In this document: positions 37,699-46,263 of the stretch, piece by piece | How the letters are laid out: every line of letters begins with the position of its first letter | How positions within the stretch are numbered: position 1 is the stretch's first letter | Source of the DNA: Nocardioides zeae | GTDB taxonomy: Bacteria > Actinomycetota > Actinomycetes > Propionibacteriales > Nocardioidaceae | Assembly (NCBI RefSeq): GCF_030818655.1 | Contig: NZ_JAUTAN010000001.1 | Coordinates: forward strand, 3,286,001 to 3,350,000 | DNA length: 64,000 nt | Direction: 5' to 3' | Notes under the pieces: model-generated | Seen by the model: only the letters and a program-made list of their open reading frames with translations | Databases searched by the model: none | Told to the model about the DNA's origin: nothing | Position numbers and translations under genes: made by a program

Positions 37699-39075
37699 TC
37701 AGCCGACGATTTCCCAGATTCTGCGGAAAACTCCGACGGTCACGACGAAGGCCGGCACGGCGAGCGCGACGGTGAGCGCCTCGGCGATCTCGGCGCGGCG
37801 TCCCCACCACACGGAGCGCCATCCGCGGCCCAGCGCCACGGCCGCCGCGACCACGGCCACGCCCACCACGACGGCGGCCAGGCCGAGGCGGCCCGACCAC
37901 GACTGCTCGGCGACGACGGCCACCAGCACGCACCCCAGGCACCACAGCCCGGCGAGCCGCAGGGCCACCCGTGCGGCGGGGTGCCGGTAGCTGCGCGCGA
38001 CGAGCAGCTGGGTGCAGCCCACCAGCGTGACCAGCAGGGGCGCGCCCACCTCGTCGAGCGGCAGCCGGGTCGTCTGCAGCACGAGCGGGGCCGCCACCAG
38101 CGACACGGCGAGCACGGCCATCGCCGCGGACCCGACGAGCCGCGCGCCGCGCTCGACGACGTCCTCGACGGCGGTGCGCCGGATGATCGTGCGGGTGCGC
38201 CGGCTCGTCGTGCGGTCGCGCGCCGACCAGGCCGAGACCGCCAGGCGCTCGAGGTCCACCAGCGTCTGGTCGGGCACGTCGACGGCCACGCCGGGCACGA
38301 AGCGGCCCGCCACGAGGCAGAGCAGGAGGAGCGTCGCCCACACGACCCGCTCGTGGAGACCGAGCACGGCGGCGAGACCGGCCACGACGAACACCGCGCC
38401 GCCGGCCCACATCCAGACGCGCAGCTGCTCGTCGGACACGCCCGTCGACGCGCGCGCCACCGCTGCCGTGACCGCCGCCCCGAGCGCCGCGATGCCGACG
38501 ACCATGGGGAGCCGCGCGGACGCGGGGTCCCAGACCGCGACGAGTGCCGCCGTACCCCCGAAGACCGGGGCCGCCAGCACCCGCAGCTCGACGAGGCGCC
38601 CGAGCGGGAGGACCCCCACGACCGCCCCGGCGAGCAGGAGCCCGACCAGCAGCCGCCGGTCGTCCTCGTCGCCGCCGGCCAGCACCCCGAGGCCCGCGAG
38701 CAGCGCCGCAGCCGCGGCCAGCGCCACGAGGCAGCGGGCGACCGGGCCCGGCCCGTCCGCGGCGTCCGACCGGTGACGGTCGCCGCGCCCGCGGTCGGGT
38801 ACGGCGGGGGGTGGGCCGTACGTCGCCACGACGACGCTGCCCGACCGGACGCCGGCGTCGGCCAGGGTGGCCCTGGCCGGGAGCTCGGCGCCGCGGTGGT
38901 CACAGAGACGGGCGGGCGTGCGCTCGCCGGTCTGCTTGGCGTACTCCCGGAGCACGTCCACCGCGGACGCGCCCTCGGGGACGAGGAGGTCCAGCACGCC
39001 GGAGCGGCCGTGCACCGAGAGCGCGAGCGTGCCCGTCGTGCTGCCGGCAGCCCCACCGGCCACGGTCTCGGTCAT
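37699..39075 (-). CDS. Second EccD-like integral membrane protein
   Basis: A 458-residue paralogue of EccD. Residues about 17-90 form a ubiquitin-like domain (LALSVHGRSGVLDLLVPEGA, then RSGSVVVATYGPPP), then a short charged linker and about eleven hydrophobic helices. The cytosolic loop about residues 268-305 is very basic (RDRTTSRRTRTIIRRTA). Overall it matches EccD in length and design. It is the gene nearest to the divergent eccC. Having two eccD genes in one ESX locus is unusual, since characterised complexes use one EccD as a dimer. Confidence 0.82.
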   Translation of the reverse strand: MTETVAGGAAGSTTGTLALSVHGRSGVLDLLVPEGASAVDVLREYAKQTGERTPARLCDHRGAELPARATLADAGVRSGSVVVATYGPPPAVPDRGRGDRHRSDAADGPGPVARCLVALAAAAALLAGLGVLAGGDEDDRRLLVGLLLAGAVVGVLPLGRLVELRVLAAPVFGGTAALVAVWDPASARLPMVVGIAALGAAVTAAVARASTGVSDEQLRVWMWAGGAVFVVAGLAAVLGLHERVVWATLLLLCLVAGRFVPGVAVDVPDQTLVDLERLAVSAWSARDRTTSRRTRTIIRRTAVEDVVERGARLVGSAAMAVLAVSLVAAPLVLQTTRLPLDEVGAPLLVTLVGCTQLLVARSYRHPAARVALRLAGLWCLGCVLVAVVAEQSWSGRLGLAAVVVGVAVVAAAVALGRGWRSVWWGRRAEIAEALTVALAVPAFVVTVGVFRRIWEIVG

Positions 39076-39117
39076 CCGACCCCTCTCTCGTCAGGGCGCG
39101 CCGGTGGCGCACGAGGG

Positions 39118-39167
39118 AGGCTAGTTCCCCGCCCGCGGCCGAACTACCCGTCCTGATCGGGACGGGT
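39118..39167. promoter_or_regulatory. Divergent eccC/eccD2 control region with palindrome
   Basis: On the minus strand TAGCCT (39123-39118) is a -10 candidate for the eccD-like gene. A perfect 8-bp dyad ACCCGTCC-N6-GGACGGGT (39146-39167) lies at the -35 position. It could be an operator for the whole ESX region. On the plus strand TACCGT (39259-39264) is a -10 candidate for eccC. Confidence 0.35.
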
Positions 39168-39297
39168 TTCCACCCCCGTCTCCACAAGGTGCGCGGCGGG
39201 GGTTTCGCCAGGGGGTCCGACGGGGCACGAAGGCGCCGGTGCGGCCTGCCCTGGCGCGTACCGTGAGGGGCCCGACCGGGCCGACGAGGGGAGCCGT

Positions 39298-40545
39298 GTG
39301 AGCACCACGCTGCGCAGCAGCCACCGCATCGACGCACCCGAGGTGCCGACCGGGCAGATCGTGCTGCAGCCGCCGCCCCAGATCCAGGAGCACGAGGGTG
39401 CCAGCGGCGTGCTCATGAACGCCATCCCGATGCTGGGCAGCATCGGCTCGATCGTCGTCATCGCGTCGCTCTCCGGCCAGGGCGGCACGACCGGCGGCCG
39501 CTCGATGCTCGCGGCGGGCATGTTCCTCTTCGCGACGCTCGGCTTCGTGGCGGTGCAGATCGACCGCCAGCGCAAGCAGCGGAACCAGCAGGTGACGGGG
39601 TCGCGCACGGAGTACCTGCGCTACCTGGCCGGCATCCGCCAGGCGGCCCGCGACTCGGCCGACCGGCAGCGCGAGGCGCTCACCTGGCACCACCCCTCCC
39701 CCGACGCCCTGCCCGCCGTGGCCGAGGACCGCACCCGGTTGTGGGAGCGCGCGTCCGGCGACGCCCACTTCCTCCAGGTGCGCTGGGGGGTCTGCCCGCA
39801 GCCGCTGTCCGTCGAGCTGGTGCCGCCGGAGAGCGCGCCCATCGACCAGGTCGACCCCGCCGCCGCGTCGGCCCTGCACCGGCTGCTCGTGGTGCACCGC
39901 GTGCAGCCGGGACTGCCGGCCTCGGTCGACCTGCGCGCCTTCGACCGCGTCGAGGTCTGCGGCCCGGAGGAGCAGGCACGCTCCCTCGCGCGGGCCATGA
40001 TCACGAGCGCGGTCGCCTTCCACGGCCCCGAGCAGGTCGTCGTCGCGGTGCTGAGCTCCGAGGCCAACCTGGAGCACTGGGACTGGCTCAAGTGGCTCCC
40101 CCACGCGCAGAGCGCGCAGCAGTCCGACGCCGTCGGCCCCATGCGGATGGTGAGCACGTCCATCGACGACCTCGGCGCGCTGCTGCCGCCCGACCTCGCC
40201 GAGCGGCCCCGCTTCGGTGCGGACGAGCGCGCGGCCACCCCGCACGTCGTGCTCGTCGTCGACGGCGGCATCCTGCCGCCCGGCAACCACGTCATCCCGC
40301 CGGACGGCCTCCACGGCGTCACGGTGATCGACCTCCCGGCGCGGTGGGAGGAGCTCGAGGACCCGACCCGCCTGCGCCTCGAGGTCGTCGGCGAGGAGTC
40401 CGACGGACGCCCGCGCATCGACGCGATCCGGGTGCGCACCGAGGTCGTCCACGGCACCGGCGACCAGTGCTCCATCGCCAGCGCCGAGGCCCTCGCCCGG
40501 CGGCTGACCCCGCTCCACACCGTCTCCAGCGGCGACACCGGGGGA
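39298..40545 (+). CDS. eccC: EccC N-terminal part (frame interrupted)
   Basis: The first 416 codons of the ESX ATPase EccC. Two membrane helices (about 41-57 and 67-83) are followed by the stalk RQRKQRNQQV and the DUF/vWA-like linker domain up to RRLTPLHTVSSGD. Next the homologous protein should enter ATPase 1, but the frame continues out of phase. At 40540-40544 (GGGGG) one extra base moves the ATPase part into the next frame. The literal open frame runs on to 42336 in nonsense sequence. The start is GTG with GAGGGGAGCC upstream. See the next entry for the other half. Confidence 0.85.
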
Positions 40546-40564
40546 GAGCACCAACCCCGCGGAG

Positions 40565-43333
40565 ATGTCCGGCCCCACCGACTTCATGGACATGCTCGGG
40601 CTCGGCGACGTGCACGGCTACGACCCGGCGGGCGCCTGGCGTCCCCGCCCGGCCCGCGACCGGCTGCGCGTGCCCATCGGCTCCGGCGACGGCGGGCTGG
40701 TGCACCTCGACATCAAGGAGTCCGCCCAGCAGGGCATGGGCCCCCACGGCCTCGTGATCGGCGCGACCGGCTCCGGCAAGTCGGAGTTCCTCCGCACGCT
40801 CGTGCTCGGCCTCGCGATGACGCACTCCTCCGAGCAGCTCAACATGGTGCTCGTCGACTTCAAGGGCGGCGCCACGTTCGCCGGCATGTCGGAGATGCCG
40901 CACGTGTCCGCGGTCATCACCAACCTCAGCCAGGAGCTCACCCTCGTCGACCGCATGCAGGACGCCCTGTCGGGCGAGATGGTGCGCCGCCAGGAGCTGC
41001 TGCGCGAGGCGGGCAACTACGCCTCGATCCGCGACTACGAGCGGGCGCGCGCCGGCGGCGAGGACCTCGCGCCCCTGCCGTCCCTCTTCATCGTCGTCGA
41101 CGAGTTCTCGGAGATGCTCACGGCCAAGCCGGAGTTCATCGACCTCTTCGTCGCCATCGGCCGCCTCGGCCGGTCGCTCGGCCTCCACCTGCTGCTCGCC
41201 TCGCAGCGCCTGGAGGAGGGCCGCCTGCGCGGCCTCGAGTCCCACCTGTCCTACCGGGTCGGCCTCCGCACGTTCTCGGCCGGCGAGTCCCGTGCCGTGC
41301 TCGGCGTGCCGGACGCCTACGAGCTGCCCGCCGTGCCGGGCCTCGGCTACCTCAAGCCCGACCAGTCGACGCTGCTGCGCTTCAAGGCGGCGTACGTCTC
41401 GGGCCCGCCGCCGGCGAGCTCGCGCGCCACGGTGCGGCGCGACGAGGGCGGGAACGTGCGCGGCATCCTCCCCTTCACGATCTCCGAGGTGCAGACCCTC
41501 GAGCCGATCGAGGACGAGGTGGCGCCCGTGCAGGAGGTGCGGCCGGCCGCGCAGGGCGAGCAGCCCTCACTCCTGGACATCGCCGTCGACCGCATGCACG
41601 GCAAGGGGCCCTCGGCCCACTCGGTGTGGCTCCCGCCGCTCGACGTGCCCGACACCCTCGACCAGCTGATGCCGGACCTGACGACGACGCCCGACGCGGG
41701 CCTCGTGTCCCCGCACTGGCGCAGCATGGGCGGCCTCGTCGTGCCCCTCGGCACGGTCGACCGCCCCCGCGAGCAGCGCCGCGACACCCTCACGATCGAC
41801 ATGGCCGGCGCCGGTGGCCACGTCGCCGTGGTCGGCGGTCCCCGCAGCGGCAAGAGCACGCTGCTGCGCACGATCGTCACCAGCACGGCCCTCACGACCA
41901 CGCCGCTCGAGTCCCAGTTCTTCGTGCTCGACTTCGGCGGCGGCACCTTCGCGCCCCTGGCCCGGCTCCCGCACGTCGCGGGCGTGGGCACGCGGGCCGA
42001 GCCCGACGTCGTACGGCGCATCGTCGCCGAGGTCCAAGGCATCGTGGACCGCCGCGAGGCCTACTTCCGCAACCAGGGCATCGACTCCATCGAGACCTAC
42101 CGGACGCGGCGGCGGCAGGGGCGCGCCGACGACGGGTACGGCGACGTGTTCCTCGTCGTCGATGGGTGGAGCACGCTCCGCTCCGACTTCGACGACATCG
42201 AGATGTCCCTGCAGCAGCTCGCGGGCCGTGGCCTGACCTTCGGTCTCCACATCGTCGTGGGCGCCTCGCGCTGGCCCGACTTCCGCGCCGCGATGCGCGA
42301 CGTCTTCGGCACGCGGCTCGAGCTGCGGCTCGGTGACCCCATCGACTCCGAGATCGACCGCAAGATCGCGGCGCTCGTGCCGACCGGTCGTCCCGGCCGC
42401 GGCCTCGTGCCCGGCAAGCTGCACTTCCTCGGCGCCCTCCCCCGCGTCGACACCACGCCCGACCCGGCGACCATCGGCGACGGCGTCGACGACCTCGTCG
42501 GCCGCGTCACCGCGGCGTGGACCGGACCGACCGGCCCGAAGCTGCGGCTCCTGCCCGAGCAGATCGAGTCCGACCGCGTGCTCGCCCAGGCCGCCGAGAC
42601 GCCGCTCGAGGGCGGCCGCACCCTGGCCGACAGCGGGCGGATCCTCCTCGGCGTCAATGAGAAGGAGCTCGCCCCCGTCGGTCTCGACGTCGACGCCGAG
42701 CCCCACCTGCTCGTCTTCGGCGACGGCCGCTCCGGCAAGAGCGCGCTGCTGCGCTCCTACGTGCGGGAGGTCATGCGCACCCGCACACCGAAGCAAGCCC
42801 AGGTCGTGGTTGTCGACTACCGCCGCTCGCTGCTGGGCGAGGTGCCGGACGAGTACCAGCTGAACTACCTGACGAGCGCCGCCCAGGCCACGCCGCTGCT
42901 GCGGGACCTGGCGAAGTACCTCGAGAACCGGATCCCCGGTCCCGATGTCACGCCCGACCAGCTGCGCAACCGCTCGTGGTGGCAGGGCTCGGAGGTGTTC
43001 GTGGTGATCGACGACTACGACCTCGTCTCGACCGGCCAGAACTCGCCCGTCCAGCCGCTGCAGCCGCTGCTGGCCCAGGCGCGCGACGTCGGCCTGCACG
43101 TCGTGCTGGCCCGGCGGTCGGGCGGTGCGTCCCGCGCGCTCTACGAGCCCGTCATCCAGTCCCTGCGCGACCTGGCCATGCCGGGCATCGTGCTCTCCGG
43201 GTCGCCGGACGAGGGCGCGCTCATCGGCAACGTGCGCCCGCAGAAGGCCCCGCCCGGGCGCGGCCGGCTGGTGACGCGCGACCGCGGCACGGAGGTCGTG
43301 CAGCTGTCCTGGTCGCCGCCGACGGACCTCTGA
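40565..43333 (+). CDS. eccC: EccC ATPase part (three FtsK-like domains)
   Basis: A 922-codon frame starting at an ATG (40565); in continuous reading it would begin at GAG 40544. It carries three ATPase domains: Walker A at GATGSGKSE (about residue 66), GGPRSGKST (about 422) and GDGRSGKSA (about 718). Walker B-like motifs are LFIVVDEFSEML, VFLVVDGWSTL and VFVVIDDYDLV. The first is the catalytic-looking one, the last two are degenerate. Fused to the first part the protein would be about 1,340 residues, the normal EccC length. EccC powers ESX export and selects substrates by their C-terminal signal. The junction between halves is 40540-40564. Confidence 0.9.
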   Translation: MSGPTDFMDMLGLGDVHGYDPAGAWRPRPARDRLRVPIGSGDGGLVHLDIKESAQQGMGPHGLVIGATGSGKSEFLRTLVLGLAMTHSSEQLNMVLVDFKGGATFAGMSEMPHVSAVITNLSQELTLVDRMQDALSGEMVRRQELLREAGNYASIRDYERARAGGEDLAPLPSLFIVVDEFSEMLTAKPEFIDLFVAIGRLGRSLGLHLLLASQRLEEGRLRGLESHLSYRVGLRTFSAGESRAVLGVPDAYELPAVPGLGYLKPDQSTLLRFKAAYVSGPPPASSRATVRRDEGGNVRGILPFTISEVQTLEPIEDEVAPVQEVRPAAQGEQPSLLDIAVDRMHGKGPSAHSVWLPPLDVPDTLDQLMPDLTTTPDAGLVSPHWRSMGGLVVPLGTVDRPREQRRDTLTIDMAGAGGHVAVVGGPRSGKSTLLRTIVTSTALTTTPLESQFFVLDFGGGTFAPLARLPHVAGVGTRAEPDVVRRIVAEVQGIVDRREAYFRNQGIDSIETYRTRRRQGRADDGYGDVFLVVDGWSTLRSDFDDIEMSLQQLAGRGLTFGLHIVVGASRWPDFRAAMRDVFGTRLELRLGDPIDSEIDRKIAALVPTGRPGRGLVPGKLHFLGALPRVDTTPDPATIGDGVDDLVGRVTAAWTGPTGPKLRLLPEQIESDRVLAQAAETPLEGGRTLADSGRILLGVNEKELAPVGLDVDAEPHLLVFGDGRSGKSALLRSYVREVMRTRTPKQAQVVVVDYRRSLLGEVPDEYQLNYLTSAAQATPLLRDLAKYLENRIPGPDVTPDQLRNRSWWQGSEVFVVIDDYDLVSTGQNSPVQPLQPLLAQARDVGLHVVLARRSGGASRALYEPVIQSLRDLAMPGIVLSGSPDEGALIGNVRPQKAPPGRGRLVTRDRGTEVVQLSWSPPTDL

Positions 43334-43347
43334 CCTGCGGCGGGGCC

Positions 43348-43381
43348 GCGCCGACGGGAGCACGTGCGCGCCCGTCGGCGC
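43348..43381 (+). terminator. Terminator after eccC
   Basis: GCGCCGACGGG (43348-43358) and its complement (43371-43381) give 11 pairs around a 12-nt loop, 15 bases after the eccC stop. The next promoter box follows 12 bases later. Confidence 0.7.
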
Positions 43382-43392
43382 ACCGTCGTCCG

Positions 43393-43398
43393 TATGAT
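43393..43398 (+). promoter_or_regulatory. -10 element (TATGAT), leaderless promoter
   Basis: TATGAT, close to the consensus, ends six bases before the GTG start at 43405. No ribosome binding site fits in between, so the transcript is probably leaderless. Confidence 0.6.
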
Positions 43399-43404
43399 CG
43401 CCGG

Positions 43405-43701
43405 GTGATCTTCAAGCGGGTGGGCAGCGGGCGCCCCTACCCGGCCCACGGCCTGGACGCCAAGGGCTGGGCGGCGGTGCCGCCTCGGCAGGTGCGGCTC
43501 GACCAGCTGGTGACGACGAAGGACACCCTCCAGCTGGCGGCGCTGCTGGACGAGGACTCGACGTTCTTCGGCGACCTGTTCGCCCACGTCGTGGTGTGGC
43601 ACGGCGAGCTGTTCCTCGAGGACGGCCTGCACCGCGCGCTCCGTGCCGCCCTGCAGCAGCGCAACGTGCTCCACGCCCGGGTCGTGGTGATCGACTCGTG
43701 A
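43405..43701 (+). CDS. VapB-family-antitoxin-like protein (function uncertain)
   Basis: A 98-residue protein with the conserved actinobacterial pattern VIFKRVGSGRPYPAHGL, PPRQVRLDQLVTTKDTLQLA, FFGDLFAHVVVWHGELFLED and ALQQRNVLHARVVVID. Databases often name this family VapB-type antitoxin, but there is no PIN-domain toxin next to it. Instead it is always seen, as here, just before a LytR_C protein. The resemblance in the middle (GDLFAHVV-EDGLHRAVRAA-like) is closer to a ParB-like fold, so a simple antitoxin role is doubtful. The stop overlaps the next GTG by four bases. Confidence 0.75.
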   Translation: MIFKRVGSGRPYPAHGLDAKGWAAVPPRQVRLDQLVTTKDTLQLAALLDEDSTFFGDLFAHVVVWHGELFLEDGLHRALRAALQQRNVLHARVVVIDS

Positions 43702-44234
43702 GCGACGCCATCGACACCCGGGTCCGCACCGCGATCACGATGACCGTGCTCGTGGTCCTCCTCCTCGGCGCGATCGTCTGGGGCTGGACCCGCCTGACCG
43801 CCCCCGTGCCGGCTCCCGAGCTGGGCAGCGCCAGCAGCGGCGTGTGCACGCCCCGCGACTACGAGGCGGGCGCCACGCTGACCGCCGCCGACGTCGTCGT
43901 CAACGTCTACAACGCGAGCGGCCGCTCCGGCCTGGCGCAGCAGACGATGACCGCGCTCACCAGCCGTGGCTTCTCCGCCGGCAACACCGGCAACGCCCCG
44001 GAGGGCACCGAGGTCGCCCGCGTGGAGATCCGCGCCAACAACATCGAGTCGACCGCCGTCGGCATCCTGCGGGCCAACCTCGGCGACCCCGTCGTCGTCA
44101 CGCTCGACGAGGACGTGGACGCCGTGACGCTCTACGTCGGACCCGGCTGGGACGACCTCAAGGGCGAGGAGGGCTCGCGCACCGTGCCGGTCGCCGAGTC
44201 CATCTGCGGACCCAACGACGTGCCGCTGCCCTGA
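43698..44234 (+). CDS. LytR C-terminal-domain protein
   Basis: A 178-residue membrane-anchored protein. A basic start (ARTR-like: DTRVRTAITM) precedes one transmembrane helix (about 14-31). The outer part has a LytR_C domain with VVVNVYNASGRSGLAQQTMT and RGFSAGNTGNAPEGTEVARV (about 67-110). Such domains usually act in the cell envelope. The GTG start overlaps the previous stop (GTGA), so the two genes are co-translated from the leaderless transcript. Twin hairpins follow. Confidence 0.85.
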   Translation: MSDAIDTRVRTAITMTVLVVLLLGAIVWGWTRLTAPVPAPELGSASSGVCTPRDYEAGATLTAADVVVNVYNASGRSGLAQQTMTALTSRGFSAGNTGNAPEGTEVARVEIRANNIESTAVGILRANLGDPVVVTLDEDVDAVTLYVGPGWDDLKGEEGSRTVPVAESICGPNDVPLP

Positions 44235-44250
44235 TCCAGCGCCGTACCCA

Positions 44251-44298
44251 GGACGTCATGCGGTGCGGCGCCCCGGGGCGGCGGTTCGCATGACGTCC
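44251..44298. terminator. Hairpin 1 (GGACGTCATGCG type)
   Basis: GGACGTCATGCG (44251-44262) and its complement (44287-44298) form 12 pairs around a GC-rich loop that itself contains CGCCCCGGGGCG. It lies after the LytR_C gene, facing the antiporter end on the other strand. Confidence 0.7.
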
Positions 44299-44446
44299 CG
44301 GAGGATGGTTTGGGATGTTCGGTATGGGCGGGCCGGGCGGGCCGAACTGGGACGTTGGTACGGCGCCACCCCGGTCGACACCGTCCCGACCGCACAGTTC
44401 CGTCCCCGGCCCCGCCCGGGACCACGCCCGCGCCGCGCCGTACCCG

Positions 44447-44494
44447 GGACGTCATGCGCTGCGGCGCCCCGGGCCCGCGCCTCGCATGACGTCC
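44447..44494. terminator. Hairpin 2 (GGACGTCATGCG type), duplicate
   Basis: The same 12-bp arms recur 196 bp further on (44447-44458/44483-44494), with similar flanks (GCCGTACCC before the left arm in both). The two copies flank about 150 bp of GC-rich sequence (44299-44446) without a gene. Together they separate the convergent ends of the LytR_C and antiporter genes. Confidence 0.7.
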
Positions 44495-44504
44495 GGCGGG
44501 GTGG

Positions 44505-46001
44505 TCAGGACCGACGCCCCCAGCGCGCCAGGCGGCCGTGGCGCGACACCAGCCGCAGCCGCTCCTCGGTGCTCTCCCGGAGCCCCCGCGGCGTGACGAT
44601 GATGAGGTCGTCGCCGCGCCGCAGGGCGGTCGTCGGCTCGGGCACCAGCACGGCCTCGCCCCGCACGACCAGCGAGATCGACGCGCCCACAGGCAGCCGC
44701 AGCTCGCCCACCTCGACGCCGTGGAGGTGGGACTCCTCCGCGATGCGCACCTGGAGCAGGTCGGCCGCGACCCGCTCGAGCGGCGCCGCCTCGACCTCGA
44801 GGTCCCGCAGCTCCTGGCCGTCGACCAGGCCGAGCCGGCGGGCCACCCAGGGCAGCGTCGGACCGGTGAGCAGCGTGTAGGCCACCACCAGCACGAACAC
44901 GATGTCGAACAGCTGGGTCGCACCGGGCACCCCGGCGGCGAGGGGGATGGTGGCGAAGACGATGGGTACGGCGCCGCGCAGGCCCGCCCAGGACAGGAAC
45001 GCCTGGTCGCGCCAGGGGGCACGCTGCACCAGCGAGCTCACCGCCACCGAGAGCGGACGCGCCACGGCGGTGAGGATGAAACCGGCCACGAGGGCGATCC
45101 CGATCGTGTGCCACGTGAGCCGCTCGGGCGTGAGCAGGAGGCCCAGCATGATGAAGAGGCCGATCTGCGCCAGCCAGGCGACCCCCTCGACGAACGACCG
45201 GGTCGCCGCCCGGTGGGGCAGGTCGGCGTTGCCGAGCACGAGGGCCGCGACGTACACCGCGGCGAAGCCGGAGGCGTGCGCGAGCGCCCCGAGGCCGTAG
45301 GCGAGGACGGTGAGGCAGACGACCGCCAGCGGGTAGAGGCCCGAGGACGGGAGCGCGGCCCGCCGCATCGTCCACGCGCCGGCCCATCCCACGGCGAGGC
45401 CGATGGCGAGGCCCACGACGAGCTCGTAGACGATCTCGAGCCCCATCGCGAGCACCCCGTGCTCGAGCGCACCGCCGGCACTCACCAGCACGACCAGCAC
45501 CACGGTCGGGGCGTCGTTGAGGCCCGACTCGGCCTCGAGCACGCCGGTGATGCGGCGGGGCAGCGGCACGATGCGCAGCACGGAGAAGACGGCGGCGGCG
45601 TCGGTGGCCGACGTGGCGGCCCCGAGGAGCACGGCGATCTGCCACGGCAGCCCGAGCAGGTAGTGCACGCCGAGGGCGACGACGGTCACCGAGACGGCCA
45701 TCCCGATCGTGGCCAGGGCGAGGCCGAGCGGCATGCTGGGCCGGATCTCGCGCCAGTCGGTCGTGAGACCGCCCTCCGCGAGGATGACGACGAGCGCGCC
45801 GAAGCCGATGGCGTGGGCGAGCGCCGCGTCGGAGAACTCGATGCCGAGCCCCGACGAGCCGAGGGCGACGCCCATCAGCAGGTAGAGGATGAGGCTGGGC
45901 AGGCCCGCCCGCGACGAGACCCGCACCGCGAGGATGGCGAGGAGCGTGACGGCCGATCCGACGAGGAGGAACACGTCGAGGTCGTGCGCGTCGAACGTCA
46001 C
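44505..46001 (-). CDS. Potassium/proton antiporter with RCK_C domain
   Basis: A 498-residue CPA1-type antiporter. Residues about 5-385 form twelve or so helices with the conserved SGLNDAPTVV (about 155-164), the likely ion-binding Asn-Asp pair. The C-terminal part (about 415-490) is an RCK_C/TrkA_C domain (LRLPVGASISLVVRGEAVLV). This layout is that of NhaP2/CvrA K+/H+ antiporters that excrete potassium. The start is GTG; a TAGAAT -10 box lies 30 bases upstream. The gene converges on the LytR_C gene. Confidence 0.88.
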   Translation of the reverse strand: MTFDAHDLDVFLLVGSAVTLLAILAVRVSSRAGLPSLILYLLMGVALGSSGLGIEFSDAALAHAIGFGALVVILAEGGLTTDWREIRPSMPLGLALATIGMAVSVTVVALGVHYLLGLPWQIAVLLGAATSATDAAAVFSVLRIVPLPRRITGVLEAESGLNDAPTVVLVVLVSAGGALEHGVLAMGLEIVYELVVGLAIGLAVGWAGAWTMRRAALPSSGLYPLAVVCLTVLAYGLGALAHASGFAAVYVAALVLGNADLPHRAATRSFVEGVAWLAQIGLFIMLGLLLTPERLTWHTIGIALVAGFILTAVARPLSVAVSSLVQRAPWRDQAFLSWAGLRGAVPIVFATIPLAAGVPGATQLFDIVFVLVVAYTLLTGPTLPWVARRLGLVDGQELRDLEVEAAPLERVAADLLQVRIAEESHLHGVEVGELRLPVGASISLVVRGEAVLVPEPTTALRRGDDLIIVTPRGLRESTEERLRLVSRHGRLARWGRRS

Positions 46002-46030
46002 GGGCTCACCTCGGGGGTCGGGTCGGGCTG

Positions 46031-46036
46031 ATTCTA
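46031..46036 (-). promoter_or_regulatory. -10 element of the antiporter gene
   Basis: TAGAAT on the minus strand, about 30 bases before the GTG start. The rest of the 262-bp divergent space to 46263 (between antiporter and WXG100-like gene) holds no gene; it is GC-rich with small inverted repeats. Confidence 0.45.
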
Positions 46037-46263
46037 CGGAGCGCCGACGGTGCGCGCGGGACGAACGACGCGCTGCGCCGGTGACGTCCGCCGCTGCCGC
46101 GCCTGGGGAGCGCGAGAGGGCCGAACCCGTCGTCCGTCCCCAACCCGCCGGGGACGACCCGTGTTCCCCAGGTACGTCGGGGGCTCACCCACGCGCGTCC
46201 GACCTGCGGTTCGCTTCGGGTGGAGGTCGCGCACCGCGATCCCACCGGGGAAGGGAGACCACC

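Noticed and set aside
40546..42336. Continuation of the first eccC frame to 42336
   Set aside because: After the G run the translation becomes Arg/Pro/Ala-rich without EccC similarity, while the other frame carries all three ATPase domains.
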